A stretch of DNA of 64,000 bases, from contig NZ_CP015079.1 in NCBI RefSeq assembly GCF_001653335.1, positions 1,116,001-1,180,000 of the forward strand. The letters run 5' to 3'. Source of the stretch: Nocardioides dokdonensis FR1436 (GTDB lineage: Bacteria; Actinomycetota; Actinomycetes; Propionibacteriales; Nocardioidaceae). Position 1 is the first letter of the stretch, and the number at the start of each line of letters is the position of its first letter. This document shows, piece by piece, positions 8,731 to 16,958 of the stretch. Made by a program: the position numbers and the translations under genes. The notes beneath the pieces are model-generated. The model searched no databases. It had not been told where the DNA came from and worked only from the letters and a program-made list of their open reading frames with translations.

Positions 8731-9344
8731 CCCGCCCGACGCCGGAAGAGGTAGGCGAACGCGGAGCGGGTGTAGGCGATGCCGCGGCCGCTCTGCCGGA
8801 TCAGCTCCGAGTCGGCGGCACCCGACTTCCTGGGTTGCAGGTACGACGCCAGGTCGGCGGTGTCGAGGCGGTAGCGGTCGCCGGTGTGCTGGACCGCGGC
8901 CACCAGCTCGAGCGACCCGTCGAGCGCGGCCAGGCTGGCGTCGCCGTGGCTGGTGTTGGCCAGCAGCAGCCCGTCCGGGGCGAGGTGCTGCTGGCAGTGC
9001 TCCCACACGGGGCCGGCGTACAACGAGACGAGCAGGTCGAAGTCGGCGGCGAGCGGGAGCGTCGAGGTGTAGTCGGCGCGCAGGAAACGGACCTCGGCGC
9101 CGGCGCCGGGCAGGGTCCGTCCGTCCAGGTCGGCCGCCACGAGGGCCGGGTCTGCGAAGAACCGCTCGGTGCGCTTGTCGGTGTCGACGTAGGTGACCGA
9201 GGCGATGGCCGTCGAGGGCGAGAGGTCCAGGTAGGAGCCGGGGTACAACGCCCGGGCGGTCCCCCACTCCCGCGCGACGGCGGCGAACAGCCCCGACCGG
9301 TCCCCGATCGACTCCCGGTAGGTGGACCACGTCGGTGTGCTCAT
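8718..9344 (-). CDS. Hypothetical protein, possible SAM-dependent methyltransferase (208 aa)
   Basis: I do not recognise a named family. The fold reads as a degenerate Rossmann methyltransferase: an ALYPGSYLDLSPSTAIASVTYVD segment near residue 35 where a SAM loop would lie, an acidic YVDTDKR, FDLLVSLYAG near 110, and HLAPDGLLLANTSHGD near 125, which resembles the L-P-G-G post-motif of class I enzymes. A glycine-rich motif I is missing, so activity is uncertain. Its ATG overlaps the stop of the upstream P-loop kinase as ATGA (9341-9344), so the two are probably translated together. The tail overlaps the DUF222-HNH gene by 13 bases. Confidence 0.6.
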   Translation of the reverse strand: MSTPTWSTYRESIGDRSGLFAAVAREWGTARALYPGSYLDLSPSTAIASVTYVDTDKRTERFFADPALVAADLDGRTLPGAGAEVRFLRADYTSTLPLAADFDLLVSLYAGPVWEHCQQHLAPDGLLLANTSHGDASLAALDGSLELVAAVQHTGDRYRLDTADLASYLQPRKSGAADSELIRQSGRGIAYTRSAFAYLFRRRAGQAA

Positions 9345-9856
9345 CCGACCTGGTCCAGCCAGCGTCGCGCGTCACCGCGCGAGTGGAGCCGCACGACGTG
9401 CGGCGGCGTCGGTGCCTCGGCGACGAGCCGGGCGATCCGCGTGGTCTCGGTCGAGCGGAAGGTCAGGACCGAGTGGAGCAGCTGCCACGTGACCCGTTCG
9501 CGCCACGACGGGGGCACGTCCGGGCGTGACCCGGCGGGCCGCAGCCGTCGAGCGAAGATGCCCCGAAGTGCCGTACGGGTGGGGTAGTCGAGGTGCACGA
9601 CCAGGTCGGCCGCGGCGAACCGCTCCGGCAGGGTCGAGGCGTAGTGCCCGTCCATCACCCACCGGGGCTGGGGCAGCTGCACCTCCACCACGTGCCTGCG
9701 CCAGCCGGGTCGGTCGTCGACATAGCCCGCGGTGGGATCGTGGAAGAGCCGGTCGAGGTGCACGACAGGCAGGTCGAGACGGGCGCCCAGCTCACGCGCG
9801 AGCGTCGACTTCCCGGTGCCGGGCGAGCCGACGACGAGGATGCGCTGACCCCTCAT
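9341..9856 (-). CDS. Small P-loop kinase, adenylate-kinase/FlaR-like (171 aa)
   Basis: P-loop NTPase with Walker A GSPGTGKST at residues 10-18, followed by LARELGARLDLPVVHLDRLFHDP. This is the layout of small kinase-like proteins often named DNA topology modulation protein or AAA family ATPase. A WVMDGHY segment near 75 and ADLVVHLDYP near 92 complete the family pattern. Such proteins are thought to be nucleoside/nucleotide-kinase-like, but the substrate is unknown. The ATG at 9856 lies six bases after a CATGAT box on the minus strand (9863-9868), which supports this start over the longer open frame. It is co-transcribed with the 208-aa gene and divergent from the phosphatase. Confidence 0.8.
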   Translation of the reverse strand: MRGQRILVVGSPGTGKSTLARELGARLDLPVVHLDRLFHDPTAGYVDDRPGWRRHVVEVQLPQPRWVMDGHYASTLPERFAAADLVVHLDYPTRTALRGIFARRLRPAGSRPDVPPSWRERVTWQLLHSVLTFRSTETTRIARLVAEAPTPPHVVRLHSRGDARRWLDQVG

Positions 9857-9913
9857 CCGACCATCATGCGCCCATCCGCACCGGGTGGGGGCGGACCTGG
9901 CAGCATTCGGGTC
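9857..9913. promoter_or_regulatory. Divergent leaderless promoters (kinase leftward, phosphatase rightward)
   Basis: On the minus strand CATGAT (9863-9868) precedes the kinase ATG (9856) by six bases. On the plus strand CAGCAT (9901-9906) precedes the phosphatase GTG (9914) by seven. The 57-base gap therefore appears to hold two back-to-back promoters with no 5' leaders. No operator palindrome was seen. Confidence 0.45.
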
Positions 9914-10693
9914 GTGAGCGAGATGTCCCCCGGGGAGACCGGCGACCTGGGCCAGGAGCTGGTGCGGCTGGCCTCCGCCGACAACTTCCGCGACCTGGCC
10001 GGGCCCGGTCACACGACTGCCGACGGCCACCCGCTGCGGCCGGGGGTGCTGTTCCGGTCCAACGAGCTGCAGCTCAGCGACGCCGACGCGCACCGGCTGG
10101 CCGGTCTGGGGCTCGGTGAGATCTTCGACCTGCGCGAGCAGCACGAGGTCGACGCGCACCCCGACATCGAGGTCGCCGGCGCGAGCTGGCACCACCTGCC
10201 GGTGCCGGGCATCCCGATGGAACAGGTCGTCGCCCTGGCCACCCGCGAGCAGGCCGACGAGGCGATGCGGGCGGTCTACCGCGGCTTCGTCGACGACGAG
10301 CTGGCCCGGGCGAGCTTCGCCGAGCTGCTCACCCGGCTCGCCGCCGGCGCGGCGCCCCAGATCTTCCACTGCACCGCTGGCAAGGACCGCACCGGCTGGG
10401 CCTCGGCCCTGCTGCTGCGCCTGGCAGGGGTGCCCGAGGAGACCGTGCTCGCCGACTACCTGCGCACCAACGAGGTCAACGGCACCCGCGAGAAGTACCT
10501 CGCCATGGTGGCCGAGCACCTGGGTCCCGAGAAGGTCGCGGTCTACGAGAGCATCATGGTGGCCCGGACCGGCTACCTCACCGCCGCCGACGAGCGGGTG
10601 CGCGCCGAGCACGGCGACCACGCGACGTACGCCGTCGAGGGGCTGGGCCTCAGTCGCGAGACGGTGGCGGCGCTGGTGGCGCGGCTGCGCTAG
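9914..10693 (+). CDS. Tyrosine-protein phosphatase, PtpB/Y_phosphatase3 type (259 aa)
   Basis: Dual-specificity-like protein tyrosine phosphatase with the P-loop HCTAGKDRTG near residues 152-161 (nucleophilic Cys, Arg at the end) and the N-terminal NFRDLAGPGHTTADGHPLRPGVLFRS block typical of the bacterial family that includes M. tuberculosis PtpB. FDLREQHEVDAHPD near residue 75 supplies the usual DLR element. Family members dephosphorylate phosphotyrosine and, for PtpB, phosphoinositides; whether that holds here is unknown. The GTG at 9914 is chosen because a CAGCAT box lies seven bases upstream; an ATG at 9923 is the alternative. The last 44 bases overlap the convergent BrkB gene. Confidence 0.85.
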   Translation: MSEMSPGETGDLGQELVRLASADNFRDLAGPGHTTADGHPLRPGVLFRSNELQLSDADAHRLAGLGLGEIFDLREQHEVDAHPDIEVAGASWHHLPVPGIPMEQVVALATREQADEAMRAVYRGFVDDELARASFAELLTRLAAGAAPQIFHCTAGKDRTGWASALLLRLAGVPEETVLADYLRTNEVNGTREKYLAMVAEHLGPEKVAVYESIMVARTGYLTAADERVRAEHGDHATYAVEGLGLSRETVAALVARLR

Positions 10694-11753
10694 GCCCCCG
10701 CAGGTCCAGCGTCGTGGTGGGCGGCTGGCGCCGCAGCTCCTGCGGCTCCGGCTCGGCCTCGGGCTCGGTCTCGGGCACCTCGTGCTCGGTGAAGTGCACG
10801 TCGATGACCTCGTTGACCTTGTGGCGCTGCGAGCGCACGTAGTAGGTGTAGGCGCGCTTGTCGGCCGGGGTCAGGTCGACCTTGTCGAGGAAGAGCGTCA
10901 GCAGCGAGCGCGGGTAGAGCTGCCGGGCGAGGACCACGTTGACCTCCATCCCGATCACCCCCATGACGGCGGCGATGTAGATCAACCCGATCAGCCCGAG
11001 GACCAGCGCGAACGTGCCGTTCATGCCGTCGGTCCCGCTCAGCACCGCCGTGACGTAGAGCGTGCCGAGCCACTGCAGGCCCTGCCAGAGCACGGCCACG
11101 ACGTAGGCGCCGGGCGCGGCCTGGCTCACGCTCAGCCGTCGCGCCGCGGCCAGCCGGAACAGCGCGGTGAGCACCGCACCGACCAGCAGCACGGTGACCA
11201 GACGCACCACCCAGCGCCACGATCCGTCGACGCTCACCACGAGCATGTCGGTCTCCGAGCCGAGCGCCGAGAACACCGAGATGCCCAGCACCGCAAGCCC
11301 CGAGGTGACCAGCAGCACCAGGCTCTTGATCCGCAGCACCACCGGGTTGGGCCGGCTGTTGCGCGGCACCGACCAGGCGATGTTCTGCGCGTTCTGCAGC
11401 GCCTGCCCCAGCCCGAGCGCGCCGTACGTCGCGGTGAGGGCGCCGACGACGACGGCCGTCGTCGAGCCGCTCATCCCCTCGGGGCGGCCCAGCTCCTCGC
11501 CGATGATCGGGAACTGGCGCAGCGCCGAGCTGAGCACCGCCTCCTGCAGGCCCGGGTTGCCCTGCAGCAGGAACCCCAGGATCGAGGTCGCCAGCAGCAG
11601 CAGCGGGAAGATCGCAATGAACCCGTAGTAGGTGATGATCGCGGCCAGGTAGGGGCCCTGGTCGTCGATGTACTTGTAGAAGACCGCGATCGGCACGGAG
11701 AGGGGTGGGAAGCGTCGCTGCGCACGGTCGGCACCGTCCAGGACTCTTCCCAC
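10650..11753 (-). CDS. YihY/BrkB family membrane protein (367 aa)
   Basis: Six-helix inner-membrane protein of the YihY/virulence factor BrkB family. The N-terminal YKYIDDQGPYLAAIITYYGFIAIFPLLLLATSILGF is the family hallmark, followed by helices around LVLLVTSGLAVLGI, WVVRLVTVLLVGAVLTAL and FALVLGLIGLIYIAAVMGVIGMEVNVVLA. The last about 60 residues are a charged Pro/Glu-rich cytoplasmic tail. Function is not established for the family; older annotations as ribonuclease BN are wrong. The gene is monocistronic and lies 21 bases downstream of the acyl-CoA dehydrogenase stop on the other side. Its tail overlaps the phosphatase gene by 44 bases. Confidence 0.9.
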   Translation of the reverse strand: MGRVLDGADRAQRRFPPLSVPIAVFYKYIDDQGPYLAAIITYYGFIAIFPLLLLATSILGFLLQGNPGLQEAVLSSALRQFPIIGEELGRPEGMSGSTTAVVVGALTATYGALGLGQALQNAQNIAWSVPRNSRPNPVVLRIKSLVLLVTSGLAVLGISVFSALGSETDMLVVSVDGSWRWVVRLVTVLLVGAVLTALFRLAAARRLSVSQAAPGAYVVAVLWQGLQWLGTLYVTAVLSGTDGMNGTFALVLGLIGLIYIAAVMGVIGMEVNVVLARQLYPRSLLTLFLDKVDLTPADKRAYTYYVRSQRHKVNEVIDVHFTEHEVPETEPEAEPEPQELRRQPPTTTLDLRGPSAAAPPAPPPSRD

Positions 11754-11774
11754 CCCTCCACGCTAGTGGGTGGG

Positions 11775-12944
11775 CTAGTAGGACTTGGGCAGCCCCAGCG
11801 AATGCATCGCGACGAAGTTGAGCACCATCTCGCGACTGACCGGCGCGATCCGGCCGACGCGGGTGGCCACGAGCAGGGCCGCCATGCCGTACTCCTGGCT
11901 GATCCCGTTGCCTCCGTGGGTCTGCACCGCGCGGTCCACGACGTCGCAGGCCGCCTCGGCGGCGGCGTACTTGGCCATGTTCGCGGCCTCGCCCGCGGCC
12001 ATGTCGTCGCCGGCGTCGAGCAGGGCTGCGGCCTTCTGGTTCATCAGCCGCGCCATCTCGATCTCGATGTGGCTCTGCGCCAGCGGGTGCGCGATCGCCT
12101 GGTGCGCGCCGATCGGCTGACCGAAGACCGCGCGCTCCTTCGCGTACGCCGCCGCCTTGCCCAGCGCGAAGCGCGCCAGGCCCGTGGAGAAGGCCGCCGC
12201 CATGATCCGCTCGGGGTTCAGCCCCGCGAACAGCTGGACCAGCCCGCCGTCCTCGTCGCCGACCAGGGCGTCCGCCGGGAGCCGCACGTCGTCCATGAAG
12301 ACCTGGAACTGGTTCTCCGGGCTGACGAGCTCCATCGGGATCACGTTCGCCTCGAAGCCCTCGGCGTCGGTGGGGACCACGAAGAGGCACGGCTTGAGCC
12401 GCCCGGTCCTGGCGTCCTCGGTGCGCGCCACGACCAGCACGTTGTCGGCCTCGTCGACCCCCGAGATCCAGATCTTGCGGCCGGTGAGCAGCCACCCGTC
12501 GCCGTCCCGGCGCGCGGTGGTGCTGATGTTGTGGCTGTTGGTGCCGGCGTCGGGCTCGGTGATCGCGAACGCCATCGTGCCGGTGCCGTCGCACAGGCCG
12601 GGCAGCCACTTCTGCTTCTGCGCCTCGGTGCCGTAGCGGCTGATGATGGTGCCGCAGATCGCCGGGCTGACGACCATCAGCAGCAGCGGGCAGCCCTGCG
12701 CCGCGAGCTCCTCGCACACCGCCGCGATGTCGCCGATCCCGCCGCCGCCGCCGCCGTACTCCTCGGGGATGTTGACGCCGAGGAAGCCGTGCTTGGCGAT
12801 GTCGAGCCACAGCTCGGTGGTCTTCTCCCCGGAGCGAGCCTGGGCCACGAAGTAGTCGCGGCCGTACTTGCCGGCCAGCTTGGCGACCGCCTTGCGGAGC
12901 TCCTGGCGCTCCTCGGACTCGGTGAACGCGTGCGTGCTCGTCAT
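11775..12944 (-). CDS. Acyl-CoA dehydrogenase (389 aa)
   Basis: FAD-dependent acyl-CoA dehydrogenase, alpha-beta dehydrogenation of an acyl-CoA. It carries the N-terminal helical block, FAITEPDAGTNSHNISTTARRDG near residue 130, GRKIWISG near 160, and the C-terminal QTHGGNGISQEYGM loop that contacts FAD. Its ATG overlaps the stop of the biotin carboxylase gene as ATGA (12941-12944), making it the last gene of the tetR operon. By analogy with the M. tuberculosis fadE12-accA2-accD2-fadE13 cluster (from memory), it would be the FadE12 counterpart, feeding or following acyl-CoA carboxylation of a branched substrate. Confidence 0.92.
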   Translation of the reverse strand: MTSTHAFTESEERQELRKAVAKLAGKYGRDYFVAQARSGEKTTELWLDIAKHGFLGVNIPEEYGGGGGGIGDIAAVCEELAAQGCPLLLMVVSPAICGTIISRYGTEAQKQKWLPGLCDGTGTMAFAITEPDAGTNSHNISTTARRDGDGWLLTGRKIWISGVDEADNVLVVARTEDARTGRLKPCLFVVPTDAEGFEANVIPMELVSPENQFQVFMDDVRLPADALVGDEDGGLVQLFAGLNPERIMAAAFSTGLARFALGKAAAYAKERAVFGQPIGAHQAIAHPLAQSHIEIEMARLMNQKAAALLDAGDDMAAGEAANMAKYAAAEAACDVVDRAVQTHGGNGISQEYGMAALLVATRVGRIAPVSREMVLNFVAMHSLGLPKSY

Positions 12945-14896
12945 GCCTGCTCCTCCACTACTGCCAGAACCTCTCCGGACGCGACCTGCGCACCGGGCTG
13001 TACGTCGAGCTGGGTCACCACGCCGTCGGTGGGCGCGCTGACGGTGTGCTGCATCTTCATCGCCTCGAGCACCAGCACCGGCTGACCGGCGCTGACCGCG
13101 TCGCCCTGCGCGACCAGCACCTTGATGACGCTGCCGGGCATCGGCGCGAGCAGGCTCCCGGAGGCCACGGCGTCGGCCGGGTCGGTGAACCGGGGCACCC
13201 GGACCAGGCGCAGGTGCCCGCGCGGGGAGTCGACGTCGAGCACCGCCTCGTGGGTCGGCCCGCTCACCGTGACGTCGTACGTCGTGCGCACCCCGTCGCG
13301 CTCGAGGGTCACCGCACACCCGTCGGTCGAGCCCGTCGAGACCCCGACCACGGTGCAGCCCTCGACGGTGAAGCCGTCGCGACCACCCCGCCACTCGACG
13401 AGGACCGGCTCCGTGTGCTCGCCCCCGCGCCGGAGCTCGGTGCGCTGCGGCGCGGCGACCACGTTGCGCCACGCGACGGGCGCGCCGTGCTGGACGGTGC
13501 GCTCGGTGCGGGCCCGCTCGGCCAGGGCGAGCGCCGCGGCCACGGGTGCGCCCGGGTCGTCCTCGGCGCCGGCGAACAGCCCCGGGTGCTCGTCGAGGAA
13601 CCGGGTGCTGATCCGGCCCGCGAGGAAGTCCGGGTCACGCAGCGCCGCGACCAGCAGCGTGCGGTTGGTGACCAGACCGTGGATCCGGGCCCGGGAGAGC
13701 ATCCCGGCCAGTCGGCGGGCGGCGGCCTCGCGGGTCGCGGCGTGCACGACCACCTTGGCCAGCATCGCGTCGTAGTGCGTGGAGACCACCGAGCCGGTCG
13801 CGAAGCCGGAGTCGACGCGCACGCCCGGCTCCTCGCCGTGCGCCCCGGGGATCTCGAAGCGGGTCAGCAGGCCGCTCTGCGGCTGGTAGTCGGCGGCCGG
13901 GTCCTCGGCGTAGAGCCGGACCTCGATCGCGTGACCCTGGCTCGCCGCCACCTCGGGCAGGTCGCCGCCCTCGGCGATCGCCAGCTGCTGGTCGACCAGG
14001 TCGAGGCCGTGCACCAGCTCGGTGACCGGGTGCTCGACCTGGAGCCGGGTGTTCATCTCCAGGAAGAAGAATCGCTCGGTGTCGGGGTCGTAGAGGAACT
14101 CCACGGTGCCCGCGCCGCGGTAGTCGATGGCCTGCGCGGCGGCGACCGCCGCCGCGTGCATCGCGGCAGCGACCTCGGGGGCCAGCCCGGGGGCCGGGGA
14201 CTCCTCGACGACCTTCTGGTGCCGGCGCTGCAGCGAGCAGTCCCGCTCGCCGACCGCGACCGCGCCCCCGCGGCCGTCACCGAGCACCTGCACCTCGACG
14301 TGGCGCCCGCGCTCGACGTAGGTCTCGATGAACACGGTCCCGTCCCCGAACGCCGACTCCGCCTCGGCCGTGGCCTTCGCGACCTCTCCGGGCAGGTCGG
14401 CGAGGGTGCGCACGATCCGCATGCCCCGCCCACCGCCGCCCGCGGAGGCCTTGACGATCAGGGGCAGGTCGGCCTCGGTCGCGGTCTCGACGCCGTGGTT
14501 GGTCAGCACCGGGACCCCGGCCGCCTCCATCAGCTTCTTGGACTCGATCTTCGAGCCCATCTGCTCGATGGACTCCGGCGCCGGACCGACCCAGGTCAGC
14601 CCGGCCGCCTCGACGGCGCGGGCGAAGTCGGCGTTCTCGGACAGGAAGCCGTAGCCGGGGTGGATCGCGTCGGCACCCGCCGCCCGCGCCGCCTCGAGGA
14701 CGAGGTCGGAGCGCAGGTAGGTCTCGGCGGGCGCGTGACCGGGCAGCCGGACGGCGGCATCGGCCTCGGCGACGTAGGGCAGGTCGGCGTCGGCGTCGGA
14801 GTGCACGGCGACGGTCTCGATGCCGAGGGCGCGGCAGGTCCGGAAGACCCGCGAGGCGATCTCGGCGCGGTTGGCGACCAGCAGTCGGTTGATCAT
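12941..14896 (-). CDS. Acyl-CoA carboxylase alpha subunit: biotin carboxylase plus biotin carrier (651 aa)
   Basis: ATP- and bicarbonate-dependent biotin carboxylation followed by transfer through an attached biotin. The N-terminal LLVANRAEIASRVFRT and HPGYGFLSENADFA, the ATP-grasp glycine loop KASAGGGGRGM near residue 155, and EMNTRLQVEHPVTE near 290 mark the biotin carboxylase. The C-terminal LEAMKMQHTV carries the biotinylated lysine, flanked by PMPGSVIKVLV. The middle about 140 residues match the BT linker of MCC/LCC-type alpha subunits. The ATG at 14896 gives the usual MINRLLVANR start; a GTG at 14908, overlapping the upstream stop as GTGA, is possible. The partner is the adjacent carboxyltransferase. 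The substrate is probably a branched (methylcrotonyl- or geranyl-like) acyl-CoA, inferred from context. Confidence 0.93.
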   Translation of the reverse strand: MINRLLVANRAEIASRVFRTCRALGIETVAVHSDADADLPYVAEADAAVRLPGHAPAETYLRSDLVLEAARAAGADAIHPGYGFLSENADFARAVEAAGLTWVGPAPESIEQMGSKIESKKLMEAAGVPVLTNHGVETATEADLPLIVKASAGGGGRGMRIVRTLADLPGEVAKATAEAESAFGDGTVFIETYVERGRHVEVQVLGDGRGGAVAVGERDCSLQRRHQKVVEESPAPGLAPEVAAAMHAAAVAAAQAIDYRGAGTVEFLYDPDTERFFFLEMNTRLQVEHPVTELVHGLDLVDQQLAIAEGGDLPEVAASQGHAIEVRLYAEDPAADYQPQSGLLTRFEIPGAHGEEPGVRVDSGFATGSVVSTHYDAMLAKVVVHAATREAAARRLAGMLSRARIHGLVTNRTLLVAALRDPDFLAGRISTRFLDEHPGLFAGAEDDPGAPVAAALALAERARTERTVQHGAPVAWRNVVAAPQRTELRRGGEHTEPVLVEWRGGRDGFTVEGCTVVGVSTGSTDGCAVTLERDGVRTTYDVTVSGPTHEAVLDVDSPRGHLRLVRVPRFTDPADAVASGSLLAPMPGSVIKVLVAQGDAVSAGQPVLVLEAMKMQHTVSAPTDGVVTQLDVQPGAQVASGEVLAVVEEQA

Positions 14897-14904
14897 GGGC
14901 GCTC

Positions 14905-16488
14905 TCACATCCTGAAGACGCCGTAGCCGGCGGCGCCGGTCCAGGGCTTGTTCTCGATCACGGACAGGCAGATGCCCAGGACGGTGCGGGTGTCGCGGGG
15001 GTCGATGACCCCGTCGTCGTAGAGCATCCCGGACAGGAAGTGCGGCAGGGACTGCTCCTCGATCTGGGCCTCGACGATCTCCTTGACGGCCTTGAAGCCC
15101 TCGGCGTCGAACACCTCGCCCTTGGACTCCGCGGACTGCTGGGCCACGATCTCCAGCACCCCGGCGAGCTGGGCCGGGCCCATCACCGAAGACTTGGCCG
15201 ACGGCCAGGTGAACAGGAAGCGCGGGTCGTAGGCGCGCCCGTTCATGCCGTAGTTGCCGGCGCCGTAGGAGGCGCCCAGCACCACGGTCAGGTGCGGCAC
15301 CGACGAGTTGGAGATCGCGTTGATCATCATCGCGCCGTGCTTGATGATCCCGCCCTGCTCGTACTCCTTGCCGACCATGTAGCCGGTGGTGTTGTGCAGG
15401 AACAGCAGCGGCGTGTCGGACTGGTTGGCCAGCTGCACGAACTGGGTGGCCTTCTGGGCCTCCTCGCTGAACAGCACGCCCTGGGCGTTGGCCAGGATGC
15501 CGATCGGGCGCCCGTGCAGGCGGGCCCAGCCGGTGACCAGCGACGTGCCGTAGAGCGGCTTGAACTCGTCGAAGGCGACCGTGTTGCCGGGTCCGGTGCC
15601 GTCGCAGATCCGCGCGATCACGTCGCGCGGGTCGAAGGGCTCCTTGAGGTCGGCCGGGATGAGGTCGAGCAGCTCCTCGGGGTCGGCGTCGGGCTCGGCG
15701 TACGCCGGCACCCCGTCGGACGAGCCCGTCGGGGGCCGCTTGCGCTTGAGCCGGGCCACGATCCGCCGCCCGAGCCGGATCGCGTCGCGCTCGTCCTCGG
15801 CGAGGTAGTCGGCCAGGCCCGAGGTGCGCGCGTGCATCTCGGCGCCGCCCAACGACTCGTCGTCGGACTCCTCACCGGTGGCCATCTTCACCAGCGGCGG
15901 GCCACCGAGGAAGACCTTGGCCTGCTCCTTGACCATCACCGTGTAGTCGCTCATGCCGGGGACGTACGCCCCGCCGGCGGTCGAGTTGCCGAAGACCAGC
16001 GCGATCGTCGGCTCCTTGCGCGCGCTGGCGCGGGTCAGGTCCCGGAAGAGCTTGCCGCCCGGGATGAAGATCTCCTTCTGCGTGGGCAGGTCGGCACCGC
16101 CGGACTCCACCAGCGAGATCGTCGGCAGCCCGTTCTCCTCCGCGATCTGGGCGGCCCGGAAGATCTTCTTGACCGTCCACGGGTTGCTCGCGCCCCCCTT
16201 CACGGTCGGGTCGTTGGCGCTGATCATGCACTCGACGCCCTCGACGACGCCGATGCCCGTGACGACGGAGGCGCCGACGGCGAAGTCGGAGCCCCAGCCG
16301 GCCAGCGGGGACAGCTCCAGGAACGCCGAGCCCTCGTCGACGAGCAGCTCGATGCGTTCGCGGGGCAGCAGCTTGCCGCGCTGGTGGTGGCGGGCCACCG
16401 AGCGCTCGCCGCCGCCGGCCACGGCCTTGGCCTGCTCCGCCTCCAGCGACGACAGCTTCTCGAGCATCGCCTCACGGTTGGCGCTCAC
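14905..16488 (-). CDS. Acyl-CoA carboxylase beta subunit (carboxyltransferase) (527 aa)
   Basis: Carboxyltransferase of the MCC-beta/PCC-beta family, moving CO2 from carboxybiotin to an acyl-CoA. Key blocks are RHHQRGKLLPRERIELLVDEGSAF, ESGGADLPTQKEIF, the oxyanion glycines FGNSTAGGAYVPGMSDY, and QLANQSDTPLLFLHNTTGYMVGKEYE. The C-terminal GASYGAGNYGMNGRAYDPRFLFTWP is characteristic of methylcrotonyl/geranyl-CoA carboxylases rather than acetyl- or propionyl-CoA enzymes. It starts at GTG 16488 in a GTGA overlap with the SRPBCC gene; an internal ATG at 16467 is less likely. Together with the alpha subunit it forms the central enzyme of the operon. Confidence 0.93.
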   Translation of the reverse strand: MSANREAMLEKLSSLEAEQAKAVAGGGERSVARHHQRGKLLPRERIELLVDEGSAFLELSPLAGWGSDFAVGASVVTGIGVVEGVECMISANDPTVKGGASNPWTVKKIFRAAQIAEENGLPTISLVESGGADLPTQKEIFIPGGKLFRDLTRASARKEPTIALVFGNSTAGGAYVPGMSDYTVMVKEQAKVFLGGPPLVKMATGEESDDESLGGAEMHARTSGLADYLAEDERDAIRLGRRIVARLKRKRPPTGSSDGVPAYAEPDADPEELLDLIPADLKEPFDPRDVIARICDGTGPGNTVAFDEFKPLYGTSLVTGWARLHGRPIGILANAQGVLFSEEAQKATQFVQLANQSDTPLLFLHNTTGYMVGKEYEQGGIIKHGAMMINAISNSSVPHLTVVLGASYGAGNYGMNGRAYDPRFLFTWPSAKSSVMGPAQLAGVLEIVAQQSAESKGEVFDAEGFKAVKEIVEAQIEEQSLPHFLSGMLYDDGVIDPRDTRTVLGICLSVIENKPWTGAAGYGVFRM

Positions 16489-16958
16489 GACTCCAGCACC
16501 GCCTTCATCCGCTCCAAGGTGGTGCGCATCCCCTTCTCGTTGGTCCGAGCCCGCAGCCGGCCCAGGAACAGCCAGTAGAGGCGGAACGGCAGGGCCGCGG
16601 AGAGGCGGAAGTACTCGGTGACGATCGAGCCGCCCGACCCGTCCGGCTCGATGCGGTAGCCCCAGTTGTTCACCGTGACGTCGTCGGTGCCGACGCTGAA
16701 CTCGAAGAGCCGCGGCTCCTCGCACGCCGTCACCTGGCACGGCGACCAGTACGTCGGCCCCACGCCGTTGCGCTTGACGTGGCCCTTGAAGCTCGCGCCG
16801 ACCGCGGGGCCGGTCGAGCCACGGGTCCAGCGGGCCTCGAAGGTCTCGGGCGAGAACTCACCGATGCGGGTCACGTCGCTGACCAGCGACCACACCTCCT
16901 CGGGACTCGCCTTCATCGGGATCGTGACCTCGCCGGTCATCGGGGGGATCAGGGCCAT
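16485..16958 (-). CDS. SRPBCC (START-like) family protein (157 aa)
   Basis: Small hydrophobic-ligand-binding fold of the polyketide cyclase/START superfamily. The N-terminal ASPEEVWSLVSDVTRIGEFSPETFEARW is the typical first helix and edge strand, and the C-terminal long helix RLRARTNEKGMRTTLERMKAVLES closes the cavity. No catalytic residues can be assigned. Its ATG shares the A of the upstream TGA (TGATG at 16956-16960), and its own stop overlaps the carboxyltransferase start. Placement inside a CoA-catabolic operon suggests binding or presenting the lipophilic substrate; this is inference. Confidence 0.85.
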   Translation of the reverse strand: MALIPPMTGEVTIPMKASPEEVWSLVSDVTRIGEFSPETFEARWTRGSTGPAVGASFKGHVKRNGVGPTYWSPCQVTACEEPRLFEFSVGTDDVTVNNWGYRIEPDGSGGSIVTEYFRLSAALPFRLYWLFLGRLRARTNEKGMRTTLERMKAVLES